Assembly: GCA_040388665.1 (NCBI GenBank)
Contig: JAZKBL010000059.1
Location: 1-63,422 of the forward strand
Reading direction: 5' to 3'
DNA: 63,422 bases
DNA from: DAHVFY01 sp040388665
Lineage (GTDB): Bacteria > Chlamydiota > Chlamydiia > Chlamydiales > Rhabdochlamydiaceae
Part shown: in pieces, positions 51,108 through 60,514 of the stretch
Layout: each line of letters begins with the position of its first letter
How positions within the stretch are numbered: position 1 is the stretch's first letter
Position numbers and translations under genes: made by a program
The notes under the pieces: generated by a model
What the model saw: only the letters and a program-made list of their open reading frames with translations
Told to the model about the DNA's origin: nothing
The model's database searches: none

Positions 51108-51873
51108 TATTCAGTATATTAAGACCCTTGCGGTAAAGGAAAATCAAGCAAACAAATCCAAAAGCTCCCCACCCAATTAAGGAACAAGCTAAAGTGGTAA
51201 CGGATGCCACACTATAATCAAAAGCTAAAGCGCTTCGATCCCCCAAAATCGCAGGGAAAGGAGTAAACCATGCAATCGATTGAATCCACTGCGGATATAC
51301 AGCAAGCGGAAGCATCAAACCTCCCAGCATGAAAAGCAATTTTTCCCATATCCAATAAAACGGACTAACCTCATTCAGCCAAAAAGCAGATAGACCAATC
51401 AACATTTGAAAAAGGATTCCAATGATTGCTGCCAAAAACCCAAAAATTACAGTTACAATAAGACCGCTCGGATGGAAAGGCAAAGAACCCGCCTGCCACC
51501 ATGTAAATAAAAATGTCACAAACCCCAAAACAAGAAGATTGACTGTAAGCGTTCCCATACTTTCAGCAAACGTTGAACCAAGGTAGGAAATAGGTCTTGG
51601 TAAAAGATAAGCCAAGCGCCCACTCCGCAGATCCTGCTCCATGTTTTCTTGCGTTTCCGGAATCGAAACAAGCACCCATTCATTGAATGCTATATACCAA
51701 AGAAGCTGCTCTGCATTAAGGCTTACTGCTCCAATTTTTGCAGCGGCAATTTTCCAAAGATGGGCAAAAATCACAAGACATGTCATTAAAAAAACGCTAA
51801 GACCAATGAGCACCTTATAATTTTTTAATGCATGAATGAAGGAGATGTAAAAAACAGTAAAATATTTATGCAT
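51094..51873 (-). CDS. ABC-2 type exporter permease (first subunit)
   Basis: This 259-residue protein has about six helices. It carries the family-typical EQDLRSGRLAYLLPRPISYLGSTFAE loop near residue 80, matching COG4587-like permeases that pair with COG3694. It overlaps the ATPase gene upstream by eight bases and the second permease downstream by 14. The tight overlap indicates one heterodimeric exporter. Confidence 0.88.
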   Translation of the reverse strand: MHKYFTVFYISFIHALKNYKVLIGLSVFLMTCLVIFAHLWKIAAAKIGAVSLNAEQLLWYIAFNEWVLVSIPETQENMEQDLRSGRLAYLLPRPISYLGSTFAESMGTLTVNLLVLGFVTFLFTWWQAGSLPFHPSGLIVTVIFGFLAAIIGILFQMLIGLSAFWLNEVSPFYWIWEKLLFMLGGLMLPLAVYPQWIQSIAWFTPFPAILGDRSALAFDYSVASVTTLACSLIGWGAFGFVCLIFLYRKGLNILNIEGG

Positions 51874-52855
51874 CCGATGTGTTTTTGTATAAAAGTCGTA
51901 TCACTTCTTCCATAGAAGGATCTTCGATGGTAACATCTTTTAGATTAGCGAGCTTAAGCGCTTCTTGAATCACCCTCTCAATCGGTGTAATTTCAGTATC
52001 TACTTCGCAGCTGAAATAATAGGATCCATTTTCTAAAACTTGAATCCCTGGCAAATCCAATGACAAAATTTCGGCGTCTGTTGTCAACGTCAATATTTTC
52101 TTTTTCATGTACGTTTTTTTCAGTTCTCTTAAAGAACTATCAGTAATGATCGATCCTTTATCCAAAACAATCACGCGATCGCAGACTTGTTCAATATCTG
52201 CTGTATCATGCGATGTCAGAAACAAGGTCGTTCCATGCTCTTTAGACAATTTATTCAAAAGCCCGCGAATCATGAGTTTTGCATTAATATCTAAGCCAAT
52301 TGTAGGCTCATCGAGAAAAAGAATTTTAGGGTTGTGCAGCAAACTCGCTACGATCTCACAACGCATTCTTTCACCAAGAGAAAGCTGCCGTACTGGCTTA
52401 CTTAACAAATGCGTTATCTCGAATAGAGCAACAAACTCCTCAAGGCGCTTTTTATAAACTTTATCATCCAGCTCATATATTTTTGACAGCAGATCAAACG
52501 TATCTGACGGCGGCAAATGGTACCACAATTGCGTTCTTTGCCCAAAAACAGTACCAATCTGATACCCAAGAGCATGTCTGTCTTTCCAAGGCACCAATCC
52601 TAAAACTTCAATATTCCCACTCGTAGGATGTAAAATACCTGTGAGCATTTTAATCGTAGTCGACTTACCAGCGCCATTAGGGCCAATGAAAGCAACACGT
52701 TCCCCTGCTTTGATTGAAAAAATAAGTTCTTTAATAGCAACTATTTCGCTTTTTCGTGCAAAAAAAAGACCTTTAAGAGTCCCTAAAATACCAGGAAACG
52801 TCTCTTTAACGGTGAACGTCTTAGAGAGACCTTCTATTTTTATAACCGTTGCCAC
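51866..52855 (-). CDS. ABC exporter ATP-binding protein
   Basis: This 329-residue ATPase has Walker A GPNGAGKST near residue 58, the Q-loop GTVFGQRTQLWYHLP near 98, signature LSLGERMRCEI near 159 and Walker B ILFLDEPTIGLD near 178. Switch His is in LTSHDTADIEQV. A C-terminal extension of ~100 residues follows (residues 225-329). It resembles COG4586-type ATPases of the two-permease exporters encoded next to it. Divergent from the APC permease; 52856-52970 presumably holds both promoters. Confidence 0.93.
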   Translation of the reverse strand: MATVIKIEGLSKTFTVKETFPGILGTLKGLFFARKSEIVAIKELIFSIKAGERVAFIGPNGAGKSTTIKMLTGILHPTSGNIEVLGLVPWKDRHALGYQIGTVFGQRTQLWYHLPPSDTFDLLSKIYELDDKVYKKRLEEFVALFEITHLLSKPVRQLSLGERMRCEIVASLLHNPKILFLDEPTIGLDINAKLMIRGLLNKLSKEHGTTLFLTSHDTADIEQVCDRVIVLDKGSIITDSSLRELKKTYMKKKILTLTTDAEILSLDLPGIQVLENGSYYFSCEVDTEITPIERVIQEALKLANLKDVTIEDPSMEEVIRLLYKNTSDA

Positions 52856-52970
52856 TTACAAATCTACCGTATTTTAATTGTTGTTAAAACAAGTTTATAG
52901 CTTAAATCACTGATTTTTATCACCTGTTAAATGATTGGAAAAAAATAACATAGACGGGTAAACTACTTCT

Positions 52971-54350
52971 ATGGCAAAAAAGATCCCTCTATTCTCCCTT
53001 GTTATTTTAATGATTGCAGCGATCGATAACATGAGAAATCTTCCAGCAGCAGCGCTGTTTGGAAGTTCTCTCATCTTTTTCTTCGCGCTTTCAGCAATTA
53101 TCTTTTTAATTCCAACAGCACTTGTCTCTGCAGAACTTTCTGCTACTTTTTCAGAAAAGGGGGGCGTCTACCAATGGGTTAACCGCGCGTTTGGAGAAAA
53201 GATGGCAATGGCTGCCATTTGGCTTCAGTGGATCAACACAATGGTCTGGTATCCAACGATACTCTCTTTCATCGCAGGAACTTTTGCTTACCTCATTGAC
53301 CCCGAGCTTGCCCAAAATAAAGGGTACCTCGTCGCTTGCATTCTCACCGTATTTTGGGGACTTACCCTCGTCAATCTTAAAGGACTTCATATTTCAACGC
53401 GCATCAACAACATCTGCGCGACTTTGGGAACGATTCTTCCAATGGGTCTTTTAATCCTTCTTGGCATCATTTGGATTTCAAGCGGAAAACCTCTGCAAAT
53501 TCATCTCACTACAGACTCTCTCATCCCCTCTCTTGGTGCGACAGAAAGTTGGATTTCCCTCATTGCCATCATGGCAGCCTTTTTAGGCATGGAGCTCTCT
53601 GGCGTACATGTCAACGACATCCGCGATCCGCAGAAAAATTTCCCTAAAGCTGTTCTTATTGCTACCGTCTTCATCTTTTTTTCTATGGTACTTGGCTCCT
53701 TGGCAATCGCTTTTGTACTTCCAGCCCAAGAGATCAACCTTGTCTCTGGCGTGATGCAAGTCTTCAGCAGCTTTTTCCATGCATTCGGATTGCAAGCGCT
53801 CATCCCCGTTTTAACTGTTGCCATTGTGATCGGATCGATCGGCACCATCATCAATTGGCTCATCTCCCCCGCTAAAGGACTTCTCCACGCTGCAGAATTT
53901 GGGTTCTTGCCTCCCTTCTTTAAAAAGAAAAATGCTGCAGGGGTCGCTTATAATATTCTCCTAGCCCAAGCTGTCCTTGTGACTCTTCTCTGTATCGTCT
54001 TCCTTTTTGAGCCAAGTGTTAACGCTTTTTACTGGTTCTTGACAGCACTTAGTACAGAGCTTTATATGATGATGTATATTCTGATGTTCTCTGCAGGAAT
54101 CAGGTTGCATTATAAATACATCGACCGCCCTCAAACCTTTAAAATCCCAGGAAAACAATGGGGCATGTGGTCTGTTGCCCTTTTAGGAATGACGGGCTGT
54201 CTTCTTACCATCATCATTAGCTTCTTTCCGCCGGGAAACATTAACATCGGAAGCCCCACACGCTATCTGACCATGATCATCACCGGCAATCTTGTAACGA
54301 TTAGCCCTATCTTTCTTTTCTATTGGTATAAAAAAATCAAAACACCCTAA
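52971..54350 (+). CDS. APC-family amino acid permease/antiporter
   Basis: This 459-residue protein has about twelve membrane helices. It starts with the typical broken helix region (LVILMIAAIDNMRNLPAAALFGSSL) and EKGGVYQWVNRAFGEKMA near residue 62, as in APC exchangers of the glutamate/GABA or arginine/ornithine type. The FLGMELSGVHVNDIRDPQKNFPKA segment near 207 is a family hallmark. Substrate cannot be told. Amino acid uptake from the host is expected in chlamydiae. The end overlaps the GMC oxidoreductase convergently by 14 bases. Confidence 0.9.
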   Translation: MAKKIPLFSLVILMIAAIDNMRNLPAAALFGSSLIFFFALSAIIFLIPTALVSAELSATFSEKGGVYQWVNRAFGEKMAMAAIWLQWINTMVWYPTILSFIAGTFAYLIDPELAQNKGYLVACILTVFWGLTLVNLKGLHISTRINNICATLGTILPMGLLILLGIIWISSGKPLQIHLTTDSLIPSLGATESWISLIAIMAAFLGMELSGVHVNDIRDPQKNFPKAVLIATVFIFFSMVLGSLAIAFVLPAQEINLVSGVMQVFSSFFHAFGLQALIPVLTVAIVIGSIGTIINWLISPAKGLLHAAEFGFLPPFFKKKNAAGVAYNILLAQAVLVTLLCIVFLFEPSVNAFYWFLTALSTELYMMMYILMFSAGIRLHYKYIDRPQTFKIPGKQWGMWSVALLGMTGCLLTIIISFFPPGNINIGSPTRYLTMIITGNLVTISPIFLFYWYKKIKTP

Positions 54351-55887
54351 GCAAATGGTCGCCGACGCGCAGAGCATTTGCGATGGCGGTGAGCGAGGGG
54401 TTGACGGCGCCGATGCTAGGGAAAAAGCTTGTATCTACAACGTAGAGATTATCAAGTTCGTGCGCTTTGCAGTTGGTGTCTAAGACGGAGGTTTTGGGAT
54501 CTTTGCCGAATCTGCAAGTACCGGCTTGATGAGCCACGCCTGCGATGGGAATTTCAGTCTTGAGATAGGCGTTACGCGGAATGAGATGATCGGGATGCAT
54601 CCCCAGGTGATTTAACATCGACTTGAGTTTTTCATAGAGTTTTTGTTTGGGAACCTGATTATTCGGCGTGTAATTTAGGACGATGTTTCCTTCTTTGTTG
54701 ATCGTTACGCGGTTGTTTGGATCGGGTAGATCCTCTGTTGAAAGCCAAAAGTCAACAGCATGATGCGCAATCTCATCAAGCATCATCATGGGGGCAAGCG
54801 CTGTTTCTAAGGGCTTTTCTCCCTTGTACATGGCGCCGAGTGATTTGCCGATCATCTGAATATTTCCCATCGGAAAATCAAAACCTTCCATGCCGAAGTA
54901 AAAATCGTTGAGAGACAACGTTTTTTGAAACCAAGTCGGGTTAGGCTCTAATGAAAGAGCTAGGACCGCTTGGCTATTATGGAACATGTAATTACGGCCA
55001 ACTTGGTCAGAGCCATTAGCAAGCCCGCTCGGATGCTTATCATTTGCAGACATAAGAAGAAGTTTGGCTGAGTTTGCAGCGCCGCACGCAACGACAACAA
55101 TCTTACTACGCAGCAGATCTTGCTTTCCATCGATCTCAACGACTACTTCTGTCACTTTTTTACCAGATGAGTCGGTATTAAGTTTAACCGCACGGGCATT
55201 CTTAAGAAGGGTAACGTTTGGAAATTCAAGCGCTGGCCGAACACCCACTATTTCCGCATCAGCTTTTGCTTGAACAAGACAGGGAAAACCATCGCATGTG
55301 TTGCAACGCACACACCTGCTGTAGGCCATATCCTGTTCGTTCAACATAATTGCGCACGGCGCTGGAAAAGGATGGTAACCTGCTTTTTCCAAATTGTCGT
55401 AGAGTTTTTGAATGCGCGGCTCGTGAGAAACAGGCGCATAAGGATAAGGGGCGCTAAAGGGTGGTTCTGTAGGATCAACGCCTCGCAGTCCATGCACTTG
55501 ATACATCTTTTCTGCTTTTGTGTAGTAAGGTTCCATTTCCTCATAAGAAATGGGCCATGCAGGAGAAATCCCGTCATGATGCTTAAGTTCACCAAAATCC
55601 TCTTTTCTCAAGCGATAAAGAGCCGCTCCATACATCTTTGTAGCGCCGCCAACAAAGTAGTGGATCTGGGGCTGAAAAGCTTTGCCTTTACTGTCATACC
55701 AAGTATCTTTAGAAATGTACCTATTTTCAACAAATACTGAGGAGACGTTCCAGTTCTGCGGCTCTCTTTTAAGCCAGTCGCCTCGCTCTAAAATTAAGAT
55801 CTTCTTTCCAGAGGAAGCCAAGTGATGCGCAAGGGTTCCGCCTCCAGCCCCACTTCCGATAATGATCACATCGTATTCTGTACTCAT
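54337..55887 (-). CDS. GMC-family FAD oxidoreductase
   Basis: This 516-residue protein from ATG 55887 (AAGGA upstream) has the FAD-binding GSGAGGGTLAHHLA near residue 12 and the ERGDWLKRE segment. A Cys cluster CVRCNTCDGFPCLVQAKADA lies near 205, and the C-terminal catalytic region contains HQAGTCRFG with the NPSLTAIANALRVGDHLL motif near the end. Relatives oxidise sugars, choline or other alcohols using a quinone or haem acceptor. It is the last gene of the SMP-30-MFS-SDR-GH63-GMC operon; glucose or a sugar released by GH63 is a plausible substrate. Confidence 0.9.
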   Translation of the reverse strand: MSTEYDVIIIGSGAGGGTLAHHLASSGKKILILERGDWLKREPQNWNVSSVFVENRYISKDTWYDSKGKAFQPQIHYFVGGATKMYGAALYRLRKEDFGELKHHDGISPAWPISYEEMEPYYTKAEKMYQVHGLRGVDPTEPPFSAPYPYAPVSHEPRIQKLYDNLEKAGYHPFPAPCAIMLNEQDMAYSRCVRCNTCDGFPCLVQAKADAEIVGVRPALEFPNVTLLKNARAVKLNTDSSGKKVTEVVVEIDGKQDLLRSKIVVVACGAANSAKLLLMSANDKHPSGLANGSDQVGRNYMFHNSQAVLALSLEPNPTWFQKTLSLNDFYFGMEGFDFPMGNIQMIGKSLGAMYKGEKPLETALAPMMMLDEIAHHAVDFWLSTEDLPDPNNRVTINKEGNIVLNYTPNNQVPKQKLYEKLKSMLNHLGMHPDHLIPRNAYLKTEIPIAGVAHQAGTCRFGKDPKTSVLDTNCKAHELDNLYVVDTSFFPSIGAVNPSLTAIANALRVGDHLLRVF

Positions 55888-55897
55888 CGTCCTTTCC

Positions 55898-58585
55898 TTA
55901 AGCTTTGCCAGCTTTCCTTTTTTCAAACTCTAGCGGAGGTTTATTCTGCAATACATACTCGCCGTACTGTTGGATTAACTTAGCTACAAGTCCTGTCCAT
56001 CCTGTCTGATTACTAGCGCCAAGTCCAGCGCCATTATCTCCATGAAAATATTCATGAAACAAAATGTAATCGCGCCAGTAAGGATCTGTCTGAAACTTTT
56101 CAATCCCTCCATACACAGGCCGTCTCCCATTTTCATCTTTCAGAAAAATTTTAATAAGCCGATGATTGATCTCTGAAGCAACATCCCATAAAGAAACATA
56201 ATTTCCAGAATCTGTAGGGCATTCCACTTTAAATTCATCACCTAAATAATAGTGATACTTCTGAAGTGTCTCAATTAACAAATAATTAAGCGGAAACCAC
56301 ACAGGCCCTCTCCAGTTAGAATTTCCTCCAAAAAGAGGTATCGTCGATTCTGCGGGTTCATAATCCAAACGGAACTCTTGATTCCCAAGATTTAAAACAG
56401 CGGGATACTTCCCTAGCGCGTGCGAGACAGAACGTATTCCATATGGGCTAAGAAAAATATTTTCATCGAGAAGTTTTTTAAGAATGCGTTGCAACCTTTC
56501 CGGGCTTGCAAGCGCAATCAAAAGAGAGCCTTTCATTTCTAATTTATCTACTTGCACGACAGACTGAACAAGTTCGGGACGATGCTCAACCAGCCACTGA
56601 AACCGTTCTCGATACTTAGGAAACGCTAAAGAATCTATCGGCTCGTTCACAGCAACAGCAAACAAAGGAATAATCCCTACGATTGAATCATGATTGAGTT
56701 GGATCTTCTTGCCACCTGGCATGCGCACAAGTCCATAATAAAAACCGCTTTTTTCATCCCAAAGACCATCTACCTGACCTGCAATATTATTAATCGCATC
56801 TGCAATATAGATAAAGTGCTCAAAAAACTTAGTCGCCATTTCCTCATAATTCGCATCTTCTACTGCAAGCTCAAGAGCCATCTGTAAAAGGTTCAAACAA
56901 TACATCCCCATCCACCCGGTTCCATCACACTGTTCAAGAACGCCGCCCATCGGAACTTCTTTGGAACGATTGAACATGCTGATATTATCTAAACCAAGAA
57001 ATCCCCCTTGAAAGATGTTGCGTCCATCTTTATCTTTACGATTGACCCACCATGTAAAGTTAAAGATGAGTTTTTGAAACATCTGCTCTAAAAAATTTCT
57101 ATCTTTACGCCCGTACATCGCAGATTCAATCTGATAAATACGTAATGCTGCCCACGCATGTACAGGTGGGTTCACATCGCTAAATTCCCATTCATAAGCA
57201 GGAATCTGCCCGTCAGGGTGCATATACCACTCTTTAATGAGAAGAAGAAGCTGCTTCTTAGCAAAATCAGGATCAATCATCGCAAAAGAAATCGCGTGAA
57301 ACGCCAAATCCCACGAAGCAAACCACGGATACTCCCACTTGTCTGGCATTGAAAAAATATCTGAGGCATCTAAATTCCACCACCTAGCATTGCGTCCCAG
57401 TTTACGTTTTTCAGACGGGAGCGGCTCTTTAGAATCACCTTTCAACCAACGATCGACATTGTAATGATAAAACTGCTTATTCCATAAAAGCCCCGCAAAA
57501 GCTTGTCTCTGCACAAGCCGCATGTCATCTGGTAAAGGAAAGGGCGTGATCTTTTGATAAAAGGCGTCTGCCTCTTCTTTTCTTTTCTTGAAAGTTCGCG
57601 CAAAATCATCTCCAAAAGGTTTTTTTATATTCCCCTTATCAGAAAGACGTAACCTTACGACCACCGTTTCTCCGGCGCCGATTTGTAAAAGATGATACGC
57701 AGATGCTTTCGTTCCCCGCTTTTCTGGATTCACTGCTTCTTGTTTTTTCTGTACGATATAGGCATCAATTCCATCCTTAACGTACGGCGAACTATTTTTT
57801 GATCCAAAAAGTTTTTCATTATTCGTCTCATTCTCCGTAAAAAGCAATTCTGTGGGATGATCACAGTAGAGAAAACGTTCTCCTAAAACTGGATGCGAGA
57901 CTTTAATAGTCGTTTGAATAGCTTCAAGTTCAGGCTTAACACTTCCCTCTGTCCAGTTCCATGTATTGCGCAGCCAAAGCGTTGGTAAAAGATGAATTTC
58001 AGAGGCTTCTGGACCACGATTTGCAACGGAGATCTGAATTAAGATCTCTTCAGAAGATGTTTTTGCATATTCAACAAACACATCAAAGTAGCGATTCTCA
58101 TCAAAAATGCCCGTATCGAGCAATTCATATTCAGGATCTTGACGTGTCCTACGTCCATTTTCTTTTACTAATTGTTCGTACGGATAAACGCTTTGTGGAT
58201 ATTTATAAAGATACTTCATGTAGGCGTGCGAGGGCACATTATCAACGTAAAAATAATACTCTTTAACATCTTCGCCATGATTGCCTTGATTGCCTGTAAG
58301 ACCAAATAAACGCTCTTTTAAATACGGATCGCGTCCATTCCATAAAGCAATGGCAAAGCATAGCTGCTGCTTGTCATCTGAAATCCCCGCAATCCCTTCT
58401 TCGCCCCAACGATAGGCGCGGGATCGTGCCTGCTCATGAGTTAAATAGTCCCAAGCCTCTCCATCCTCACTATAATCTTCACGCACAGTTCCCCACTGCC
58501 GCTCGCTTAAATAAGGTCCCCACTTGTACCAGTTATCAGCTCCTAAGCGCGTTGCATCAAGTCTCTTTTCTTCTTCTGTCGTCAA
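55898..58585 (-). CDS. GH63-type glucosidase, probable TTG start
   Basis: This roughly 895-residue protein starts most plausibly at TTG 58585 (LTTEEEKRLDATRLGADNW), just after the SDR stop. A longer frame upstream to 58732 only shadows the SDR. Family landmarks are WKWGPYLSERQWGTVREDYS-like sequence near residue 25, SRAYRWGEEGIAGISDD near 50, and ERLFGLTGNQGNHGEDVKEYYFY near 75. The (alpha/alpha)6 barrel contains DASDIFSMPDKWEYPWFASWDLAFHAI-type catalytic sequence near 430. GH63 enzymes hydrolyse alpha-glucosides such as mannosylglycerate, glucosylglycerate or trehalose-like compounds. The real substrate is not known. Confidence 0.88.
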   Translation of the reverse strand: MTTEEEKRLDATRLGADNWYKWGPYLSERQWGTVREDYSEDGEAWDYLTHEQARSRAYRWGEEGIAGISDDKQQLCFAIALWNGRDPYLKERLFGLTGNQGNHGEDVKEYYFYVDNVPSHAYMKYLYKYPQSVYPYEQLVKENGRRTRQDPEYELLDTGIFDENRYFDVFVEYAKTSSEEILIQISVANRGPEASEIHLLPTLWLRNTWNWTEGSVKPELEAIQTTIKVSHPVLGERFLYCDHPTELLFTENETNNEKLFGSKNSSPYVKDGIDAYIVQKKQEAVNPEKRGTKASAYHLLQIGAGETVVVRLRLSDKGNIKKPFGDDFARTFKKRKEEADAFYQKITPFPLPDDMRLVQRQAFAGLLWNKQFYHYNVDRWLKGDSKEPLPSEKRKLGRNARWWNLDASDIFSMPDKWEYPWFASWDLAFHAISFAMIDPDFAKKQLLLLIKEWYMHPDGQIPAYEWEFSDVNPPVHAWAALRIYQIESAMYGRKDRNFLEQMFQKLIFNFTWWVNRKDKDGRNIFQGGFLGLDNISMFNRSKEVPMGGVLEQCDGTGWMGMYCLNLLQMALELAVEDANYEEMATKFFEHFIYIADAINNIAGQVDGLWDEKSGFYYGLVRMPGGKKIQLNHDSIVGIIPLFAVAVNEPIDSLAFPKYRERFQWLVEHRPELVQSVVQVDKLEMKGSLLIALASPERLQRILKKLLDENIFLSPYGIRSVSHALGKYPAVLNLGNQEFRLDYEPAESTIPLFGGNSNWRGPVWFPLNYLLIETLQKYHYYLGDEFKVECPTDSGNYVSLWDVASEINHRLIKIFLKDENGRRPVYGGIEKFQTDPYWRDYILFHEYFHGDNGAGLGASNQTGWTGLVAKLIQQYGEYVLQNKPPLEFEKRKAGKA

Positions 58586-58586
58586 A

Positions 58587-59354
58587 TTATAACCCCGGAC
58601 TTTGCAGCATGATTCCCCCGTCGGCAAAAATCGTCGTTGCTGTGATATAAGAAGCCCCATCACCAGAAAGAAAAGCCACAACACTTGCGATCTCTTCCGG
58701 CTTTGCCATACGGCCAAGTGGAATTGCATCATCTAATCTTTTCATCAACGCTGGATCTTTCATCGTCACAAGATTAATCGGCGTTGCAACAGCTCCAGGA
58801 CCTACACCCACAACAAGAATATTGTGTTTTGCAAGTTCTATCCCAGCTGTGCGCGTCAACATGCGCATCCCTCCCTTGGAAAGACAGTATGCGATGTTAC
58901 CCGGCATCGGCCAATCTTCATGTACAGAGGTGATGTTGATGATACGGCCACCGCCGCCTTGCTTAATCATTTGCTTGGCTGCAATCTGTGTTCCAAAAAA
59001 AGCGCTTTTGAGATTCACCTCTAATACCTTTTCATACTGAGCCTCTGTTGTATCCAGCACTGAAGTACGTGTCTCAACGCCTGCATTGTTCACCATGATG
59101 TCCACACGCCCAAATTTTTTTACGGCAGCGTCTATCAATTTTTGAAGATCTGCAATTTTACTCACATCTGCAGCAACACCAAGCGCTTGATCTCCAAGAG
59201 CTGCGATCTTTCTTTCAAGCTCATCTGTCGCCTCAGGATGCGAAAGATAATCAATCACAATGTTTGCACCCTGTTTTGCAAGCTCAAGCACAATCATCGC
59301 TCCTATGCCACTATTGCCGCCCGTCACAATGGCAACCTTCCCTTTTAAACTCAT
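58587..59354 (-). CDS. Short-chain dehydrogenase (glucose 1-dehydrogenase-like)
   Basis: This 255-residue SDR from ATG 59354 (GGAGG upstream) has TGGNSGIGA near residue 12, NNAG near 88, catalytic Ser in INITSVHE near 143, and YCLSKGG near 158. The C-terminus (SYITATTIFADGGIM) is typical of the classical SDRs that include glucose 1-dehydrogenase and 3-oxoacyl reductases. Its position between MFS and GH63 genes favours a sugar-type substrate. The start overlaps the MFS stop (ATGA). Confidence 0.9.
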   Translation of the reverse strand: MSLKGKVAIVTGGNSGIGAMIVLELAKQGANIVIDYLSHPEATDELERKIAALGDQALGVAADVSKIADLQKLIDAAVKKFGRVDIMVNNAGVETRTSVLDTTEAQYEKVLEVNLKSAFFGTQIAAKQMIKQGGGGRIINITSVHEDWPMPGNIAYCLSKGGMRMLTRTAGIELAKHNILVVGVGPGAVATPINLVTMKDPALMKRLDDAIPLGRMAKPEEIASVVAFLSGDGASYITATTIFADGGIMLQSPGL

Positions 59355-60514
59355 ACTTTTTTCCTCCGACAACATGTAATCACAAAAGATAAGCCTGAAA
59401 GCCCAAGCGCTACAACTGCAGCGCAACCAAAAATCGTAGATAGACTAAAACGTCCATAATCCATTAAGACCCCCGTGCCAAAGGCTGCAATCCCATAACC
59501 CAATAAATAAAAGGCAATCACAACACCTGCTATAGAAGAAGCAATTGCTTTATCCGCAAAACTAATTGTAAGCGGTAAAAGAGCAGAGCAACCAAAACCT
59601 GCAAGACCAAAAATGTAAAGACCTAAAAACCCATTTTTTTCTGACACCTCAGCTGCAAAAATAAAAGCACATGCAACAACAAGGGGTAGTACCCGGAAAA
59701 CAAATTTTTCTGAAATCCATTTTTCCGTTAAAGCAAAAAATACCCTACCCACCGTGATCATCGTCCAAAATAACGTCAGCGCAAGGGATGCAGCAGATAC
59801 TCCTTCATGGAGCGTATTTTTCATAAAAACAACCGCCCAGTTCCCATTCACCGTCTCAATCATCCCATAAAGAAGAGCAAACGCAGCAAAAAGCCAAAAA
59901 TGGGAAGGGATTAAAACTGTCTTTTCTTTATGTTTTTGCTTTTCCTTCTCAAAATGCACTTTATAGCTAAAAGCAAAAAGGCAAATAAGAGTTAATGCTA
60001 AAAACAAAGGCAATCCCCACCAAACACTAAAACCCACGAAGAGCGTAATCAAAAGAGGCGCGAGAGCTGTTCCAAGGCCTAAAAGGGCATTGAGAGCAAG
60101 AACTGCCGTATCCACTTTCTTTGGAAACAACCGCGCTGCAAGTGTATTCAAAGCAGGGACCATTAACCCAAAACCACACCCCAAACTAGCTGTTGCACAA
60201 AGTAAAATAAAATAAGCAAACGATTGCCGCATAACAATACTACTTGCTGTTAAAAGTAGCATCGCAACCAAATTTGCAATAAGACCTATAAGAAATACCC
60301 TCTTAATCCCCCATCTATCAGATAACTGCGCACTAAAAAGCGAAGCTATAATAGAAATGATCGCTTGAGGAATAAACAAACTCCCATACGCTGCACTTGA
60401 AAGATGAAAATCCTGCGGACTTGTAAAGATCGCGCTCGCAGCAGGAAACGTCACAAGACACAGTCCCTGAATCAATCCCGCTATGTACACAGCAGTTACT
60501 TGATTTTTCATCAA
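59351..60514 (-). CDS. Major facilitator superfamily transporter
   Basis: This 387-residue protein has about twelve membrane helices. The helix 2-3 loop carries SAQLSDRWGIKRVFLIG near residue 60 (the MFS GxxxDRxGRR signature) and a basic cytoplasmic loop (FEKEKQKHKEK) separates the halves near residue 195. It resembles sugar-porter-like MFS proteins such as fucose or glucoside permeases. It overlaps both the SMP-30 gene and the SDR by four bases, so it is translationally coupled in the same operon. Confidence 0.88.
   Translation of the reverse strand: MMKNQVTAVYIAGLIQGLCLVTFPAASAIFTSPQDFHLSSAAYGSLFIPQAIISIIASLFSAQLSDRWGIKRVFLIGLIANLVAMLLLTASSIVMRQSFAYFILLCATASLGCGFGLMVPALNTLAARLFPKKVDTAVLALNALLGLGTALAPLLITLFVGFSVWWGLPLFLALTLICLFAFSYKVHFEKEKQKHKEKTVLIPSHFWLFAAFALLYGMIETVNGNWAVVFMKNTLHEGVSAASLALTLFWTMITVGRVFFALTEKWISEKFVFRVLPLVVACAFIFAAEVSEKNGFLGLYIFGLAGFGCSALLPLTISFADKAIASSIAGVVIAFYLLGYGIAAFGTGVLMDYGRFSLSTIFGCAAVVALGLSGLSFVITCCRRKKV

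Noticed and set aside
55270..55740. 156-residue plus-strand frame opposite the GMC oxidoreductase
   Set aside because: It is the reverse of a well-supported coding region and has low-probability composition.
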